From the NCBI GenBank assembly GCA_030693515.1, contig JAUYAK010000085.1:1-64000 (forward strand): a stretch of 64,000 bases of DNA, in the 5' to 3' direction. Shown here in pieces: positions 60,587 through 64,000 of this stretch. The notes under the pieces were generated by a model. That model saw only the letters and a list, made by a program, of their open reading frames with translations. It ran no database searches and was not told the DNA's origin. The stretch comes from Opitutaceae bacterium. Its GTDB lineage: Bacteria; Verrucomicrobiota; Verrucomicrobiia; Opitutales; Opitutaceae. The number at the start of each line of letters is the position of its first letter. The stretch's first letter is position 1. Both the position numbers and the translations under genes were made by a program.

Positions 60587-62128
60587 ATGTCCGACTCACC
60601 GCGCCATCCTTTTCTGCACGGCCTCAGCAAGCACCGCGGCGCGCCGCCGACGGTCGTCGTGATCTTCGGCGCTTCCGGCGACCTCACGGCCCGCAAGCTC
60701 ATCCCCGCCGTTTACAATCTCAGCCACGACAACCTCCTCCCCGCGGATTTCTATCTCGTCGGCTACGGCCGCAAGCCGATCCCGGACGACGAATTCCGCA
60801 CGCTCGCCGCCGATGCCATCAAGGAGTTTTCCCGCCGCGATCTGACGGCGAGCGTCTGGGACCGCGTCGCGGCGCACACGACCTACGTCGCGGGTGGCTA
60901 CGATGAGAAGGCGGCCTTCGAAAAACTCGCCGTCCACATCAACGCCATCGAGAAGAAGCTCGGGCGCGATGTGCAGCGGCTGTTCTACATCTCGACGCCG
61001 CCCTCGGTCTTCGCGCCCATCCTCCAGAACCTCGGGGCCAGCGGGCTCGCCGGCAAGCACCTCGGCACGCCGCACCACTCCAAGGTGATCATCGAGAAAC
61101 CATTCGGCAAGGATCTGGCCTCCGCGCGTGAGCTCAACACCATCATCCGCTCGGTCTTCGAGGAGAACCAAGTCTATCGCATCGACCACTACCTCGGGAA
61201 GGAGACCGTGCAGGACCTGCTCGTGCAGCGCTTCGCCAACGCCATTTTCGAGCCGCTGTGGAACCGCAACTTCATCGACAGCGTGCAGATCACTGTGGCG
61301 GAGGAAGTGGGCGTGGGCACGCGCGGCGGCTACTACGAGCAGAGCGGCTGCCTGCGCGACATGATCCAGAATCACACGATGCAGCTCCTCGCGCTCACCG
61401 CGATGGAGCCGCCCGGCTCGCTCCACGCCGAGGCGATCCGCGACGAGAAAGTGAAGGTTCTGAACGCCATCCAGCCGCTCACCATCGGGCCCGCCGGCGA
61501 TGTCGCGCGCGCGCAATACTCCGCCGGCATGATGGGTGGCGAGGCCGCGGCCGGCTACCTCGAGGAGGAGGGCATCGCCGCGCAGTCCAACACCGAGACC
61601 TACGCCGCGATGCGCCTCTCAATCAACAACTGGCGCTGGCAGGGCGTGCCGTTCTACCTCCGCTCCGGCAAACGCATGGCCCGCCGCGTCTCCGAGATCG
61701 CGATTAATTTCCGGCGCCCGCCCGGCACGCTCTTCGCGGGCGAGACGGCGCGCTTCGACCTCGCGGCCAACACCCTGTCGTTCCAAATCCAGCCTGACGA
61801 GGGCCTGAGCCTCATCCTTAATACCAAGGTCCCCGGCCTCGAGACCCGCACGCAGCCGGTGAAGATGAGCTTCCGCTACGCGACGACGTTCGGCTCCAAC
61901 ACCGCCGAGGCCTACGAGCGCCTGGTGCTCGATGCGATGATTGGCGACGGCACGCTCTTCATCCGCGGCGATGAGGCCGAGGCGTCGTGGAAACTCTGCA
62001 CCCCTGTGCTCGATTACTGGAAGGGTGTCGGTCGCACCGGTATGGACACCTATCCCGCCGGTTCCTGGGGTCCGCCTAGCAGCGACGCGCTGCTCGCCAA
62101 GCATAACCACACCTGGCGCCAGCCCTGA
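60587..62128 (+). CDS. zwf: Glucose-6-phosphate 1-dehydrogenase
   Basis: The 513-residue protein has the nucleotide-binding VVVIFGASGDLTARKLIPAV, the Lys of VIIEKPFGKDL, the active-site motif YRIDHYLGKETVQDLL and FYLRSGKRMARR near the C-terminus. It oxidises glucose-6-phosphate to 6-phosphogluconolactone, producing NADPH. ATG 60587 begins the family N-terminus. It is followed 3 bases later by the opcA-like gene, its usual partner. Confidence 0.95.
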   Translation: MSDSPRHPFLHGLSKHRGAPPTVVVIFGASGDLTARKLIPAVYNLSHDNLLPADFYLVGYGRKPIPDDEFRTLAADAIKEFSRRDLTASVWDRVAAHTTYVAGGYDEKAAFEKLAVHINAIEKKLGRDVQRLFYISTPPSVFAPILQNLGASGLAGKHLGTPHHSKVIIEKPFGKDLASARELNTIIRSVFEENQVYRIDHYLGKETVQDLLVQRFANAIFEPLWNRNFIDSVQITVAEEVGVGTRGGYYEQSGCLRDMIQNHTMQLLALTAMEPPGSLHAEAIRDEKVKVLNAIQPLTIGPAGDVARAQYSAGMMGGEAAAGYLEEEGIAAQSNTETYAAMRLSINNWRWQGVPFYLRSGKRMARRVSEIAINFRRPPGTLFAGETARFDLAANTLSFQIQPDEGLSLILNTKVPGLETRTQPVKMSFRYATTFGSNTAEAYERLVLDAMIGDGTLFIRGDEAEASWKLCTPVLDYWKGVGRTGMDTYPAGSWGPPSSDALLAKHNHTWRQP

Positions 62129-62131
62129 GCC

Positions 62132-63124
62132 ATGCCCGCCATATTCGACGCCTTGCCCGGCTTGGAGGTGCCCGTCGGCGCGATCACCAAAAGCCTCGCC
62201 CAGATGTGGACCGACACGGCGGCGGACGGCCGGCCCGCCATCACGGTCGATGATGCCAAGGCCACCCAGGTCAATTTCGTCCTGCACCTCGGCCTCCAGA
62301 CGACGCCCGAGGACGCCGCCCGGCAATTCGAGATCGTCGTGAAGTTTTCCCGGCGGACACCCAGCCGCGTCGTCGTGCTGTGCCCGCTGCGCTCCGATGT
62401 GCCCGCGCCGCAGATGCGCGCGAAGATATTCGCCGAATGCTTCCTCGGGAAATCGAAAGCCGACAAGCGCTGTGTCGAATTCGTGATGCTGAGCTACTCG
62501 CGCAGCGCCCGGCCCTTTTTGGAAAACGAAGTCTCGATCTGTCTCTCGACGGATTTGCCGCTCTACTACTGGGCGCACGGTTTTTCCACCAGCGGCAAGC
62601 TGGCGGACTACCGCTACCTGCTCGGCCGCGCCAAGCGCGTCTTGATCGACAGTGCCATCGCACCCTCGGATGCGCTCACTTACCCGTGGCCCAATCCTTC
62701 GGCGCTCCGCGATCTGGCCTACTGCCGGCTGCTGCCGGTGCGGCAGAGCATCGGGCAGTTTCTCGCCGCCTATGCGCCGGAAAAAATCGCCGATGGCCTC
62801 GCCACTGCGGTGGTGTCGCACGCGCCGGCCCTCGCCGCCGAGGGCCGCGTGCTGCTCGCGTGGCTGCGACGCCGGCTCGTGGCCTGCGGCGCGGCGGTGG
62901 ACGCCGTGCGCCTCGAGACCAAGGCGCTGGCGCCAGGCGCCGCGGGCAGCCTGGCGGTGCAATTCGGCTACACGACCACGGCGCGGCAATTTCACTGGAG
63001 CGGCGATCTCGCGACCGGCCACGCGGCGTTCGACGCCGATCTCGGCTCCGGGCGCACCCGGCTCAAGGCCGCCATCAGCCTGCTCCCGCCGGAGAATGCG
63101 TTGAGCGAGGCGATGTTTTTCTGA
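62132..63124 (+). CDS. opcA: Glucose-6-phosphate dehydrogenase assembly protein OpcA
   Basis: The 330-residue protein has OpcA-type character: VVVLCPLRSDVPAPQMRAKI, LPLYYWAHGFSTSGKLADYR, LGRAKRVLIDSAIAPSDALT and LRDLAYCRLLPVRQSIGQFL. OpcA proteins bind and activate glucose-6-phosphate dehydrogenase in cyanobacteria and actinobacteria and respond to redox state. It starts 3 bases after zwf, so the two are translated together. No extra catalytic site is expected. Confidence 0.87.
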   Translation: MPAIFDALPGLEVPVGAITKSLAQMWTDTAADGRPAITVDDAKATQVNFVLHLGLQTTPEDAARQFEIVVKFSRRTPSRVVVLCPLRSDVPAPQMRAKIFAECFLGKSKADKRCVEFVMLSYSRSARPFLENEVSICLSTDLPLYYWAHGFSTSGKLADYRYLLGRAKRVLIDSAIAPSDALTYPWPNPSALRDLAYCRLLPVRQSIGQFLAAYAPEKIADGLATAVVSHAPALAAEGRVLLAWLRRRLVACGAAVDAVRLETKALAPGAAGSLAVQFGYTTTARQFHWSGDLATGHAAFDADLGSGRTRLKAAISLLPPENALSEAMFF

Positions 63125-63159
63125 GCGACACGGGACTGCGGGGCGCGTAGCACAGCGGC

Positions 63160-63420
63160 ATGAAGACGAAGCCCCGCGTCCTCGGCCTCGGTGGAATATT
63201 TTTCAAGGCGACGGATGCGCCGAAGCTCCGCGCCTGGTATGCGAAGCACCTCGGCCTGCCCATCGATCCCGCATGGGGTGGCTGCGCCTTTGAATGGCGC
63301 GACCTCAAGGACCCGCGCCGCAAGCGGGCGACGATCGGGAGCGCAGTTGAGGCGAAGACACCGTATTTTCGTCCGAGCACAAAGCCCTTCATGGTGAATT
63401 ACCAGGTCGGGTATTTGTGA
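63160..63420 (+). pseudogene. VOC/glyoxalase-family protein, truncated
   Basis: The 86-residue product starts like a complete glyoxalase/VOC protein (VLGLGGIFFKATDAPKLRAW, YAKHLGLPIDP) and reaches KPFMVNYQVGYL before a stop, about two-thirds of the usual ~130 residues. The second half of the fold and its metal ligand are missing. No continuation is obvious after the stop. It is either a decayed gene or a short variant. Confidence 0.6.
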
Positions 63421-63442
63421 CAGCGGGTCCCTGTCATCTTCC

Positions 63443-64000
63443 ATGAAATCACGGTTCATCCTCTCGTCTCTCGCACTGGTTTGGGCCGGCTTGCTGCAGG
63501 CTGCCGACCCCGTCGCGGTCGGCGTGGCCCGCATCGATATCACGCCCGAACTCCCGATCCAGCTCGCCGGCTACCAGTCCCGCACGACCGAGGCGACACG
63601 CGTGGGCGCGCCGCTGTCGGCCCGCGCGCTGGCCATCGGCTCAGACGCCGAGGGGCCCGTGGTGCTGATCACAGCGGATGTGATCGCCGTGAGCGAACAA
63701 CTGAGCGAGGCGGTGGCGGCGGCCATTCACGCGCGGCATGGCATCCCGCGGGAGCGAGTCGCCGTGTGCGCAACGCATCAGCATACCGGCCCCGCGATCG
63801 CGGGAACGCTCCCTTTCATGTTTTCCCGCGACTTGCCGCCCGATGCCACCGCGCGGATCGATCGGTATGCGGAGCTTTTGCAGCGCCGCCTGATTGAGGT
63901 CGCGCTTGCGGCCCTGGCCGATCGCAAGCCCGCCCGTCTCGCTTGGGCGCAGGGTCGGGCAGAGTTTGCCGTGAACCGCCGCCAGATCACCGACGGCCGG
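63443..64000 (+). CDS. Neutral/alkaline non-lysosomal ceramidase-like protein, N-terminal part
   Basis: The frame from ATG 63443 runs off the right edge, giving 186 residues. It has a signal peptide (ILSSLALVWAGLLQAA) and the ceramidase-family N-terminus: VGVARIDITPELPIQLAGYQ, VLITADVIAVSEQL, VAVCATHQHTGPAIAGTLPF (zinc-binding HxH motif). The family cleaves ceramide or acts on related amides. The rest of the gene, including other metal ligands, is outside the window. Confidence 0.82.
   Translation, partial: MKSRFILSSLALVWAGLLQAADPVAVGVARIDITPELPIQLAGYQSRTTEATRVGAPLSARALAIGSDAEGPVVLITADVIAVSEQLSEAVAAAIHARHGIPRERVAVCATHQHTGPAIAGTLPFMFSRDLPPDATARIDRYAELLQRRLIEVALAALADRKPARLAWAQGRAEFAVNRRQITDGR

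Noticed and set aside
1-64000. rRNA, tRNA, prophage or CRISPR
   Set aside because: I saw no tRNA cloverleaf-like or rRNA segments, no phage structural genes and no array of regular repeats; the search by eye could miss a degenerate tRNA.

Overview
The window is a GC-rich (roughly two-thirds G+C by eye), densely coded stretch of bacterial chromosome. Gene content points to a Verrucomicrobiota bacterium, most likely an Opitutaceae-type organism: an ECF sigma factor paired with a FecR/LamG protein next to a large TonB-dependent receptor, several secreted sulfatases and oxidoreductases, an sn-glycerol-1-phosphate dehydrogenase gene beside an organophosphate transporter, and many tail-to-head ATGA overlaps. 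This assignment is inference; no rRNA or tRNA gene is visible to confirm it.

Layout. 1-0.64 kb: two related outer-membrane lipoprotein genes, the first cut by the window edge. 0.66-6.85 kb: a tightly overlapping minus-strand operon for trans-4-hydroxyproline catabolism (secreted DPP-IV-type peptidase, 4-hydroxyproline epimerase, D-hydroxyproline oxidase/dehydrogenase, DapA-family deaminase) with a divergent PAS-AraC regulator. 7-10.5 kb: glycerol-1-phosphate dehydrogenase, OPA-family transporter and HAD phosphatase in one operon. 10.6-13.8 kb: two tandem paralogous membrane-anchored proteins and a secreted protein of unknown function. 14.3-26.7 kb: secreted glycerophosphodiesterase, ECF sigma/FecR-LamG pair, TonB receptor, sulfatase, a large secreted protein of unknown function and a secreted FAD oxidoreductase with a golvesin-like C-terminal domain. 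This looks like a surface polymer-degradation locus. 26.8-32.7 kb: a VapBC-like toxin-antitoxin pair, an FMN-binding/NapH-like membrane protein with its ApbE flavin transferase, an amidohydrolase, a membrane acyltransferase-like protein and a TlpA-type thioredoxin lipoprotein.

32.7-43.9 kb is mainly housekeeping: a LysR regulator, YggS, a SirB1-like protein, shikimate dehydrogenase, a second PIN toxin pair, prepilin peptidase, an inositol-monophosphatase-like protein, HU, YgfZ, DAHP synthase and malate dehydrogenase. 44-50 kb: a second sulfatase, a DUF1016 nuclease-like protein, a NUDIX hydrolase and an unusually long UxaA-family protein. 50-55.4 kb is accessory: a lower-GC Mrr-like nuclease, DUF4256, an ArsR/SRPBCC operon, and an IS5-family insertion sequence that has cut off an AraC-type regulator. 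55.5-64 kb: SMC, a secreted TPR-like protein, YraN, glucose-6-phosphate dehydrogenase with OpcA, a truncated VOC gene and the start of a ceramidase-like protein.

The most unusual feature is a set of short palindromic (REP-like) elements. Two of them lie in frame inside protein genes (22.76 and 48.88 kb), one supplies the stop codon of a gene (47.14 kb), and others sit between genes. I found no CRISPR array, prophage, rRNA or tRNA. No wholly unprecedented system stands out; the best candidates are the intragenic palindromes, the hydroxyproline operon with its own peptidase, the glycerol-1-phosphate operon, and the sigma/LamG-FecR/TonB locus.
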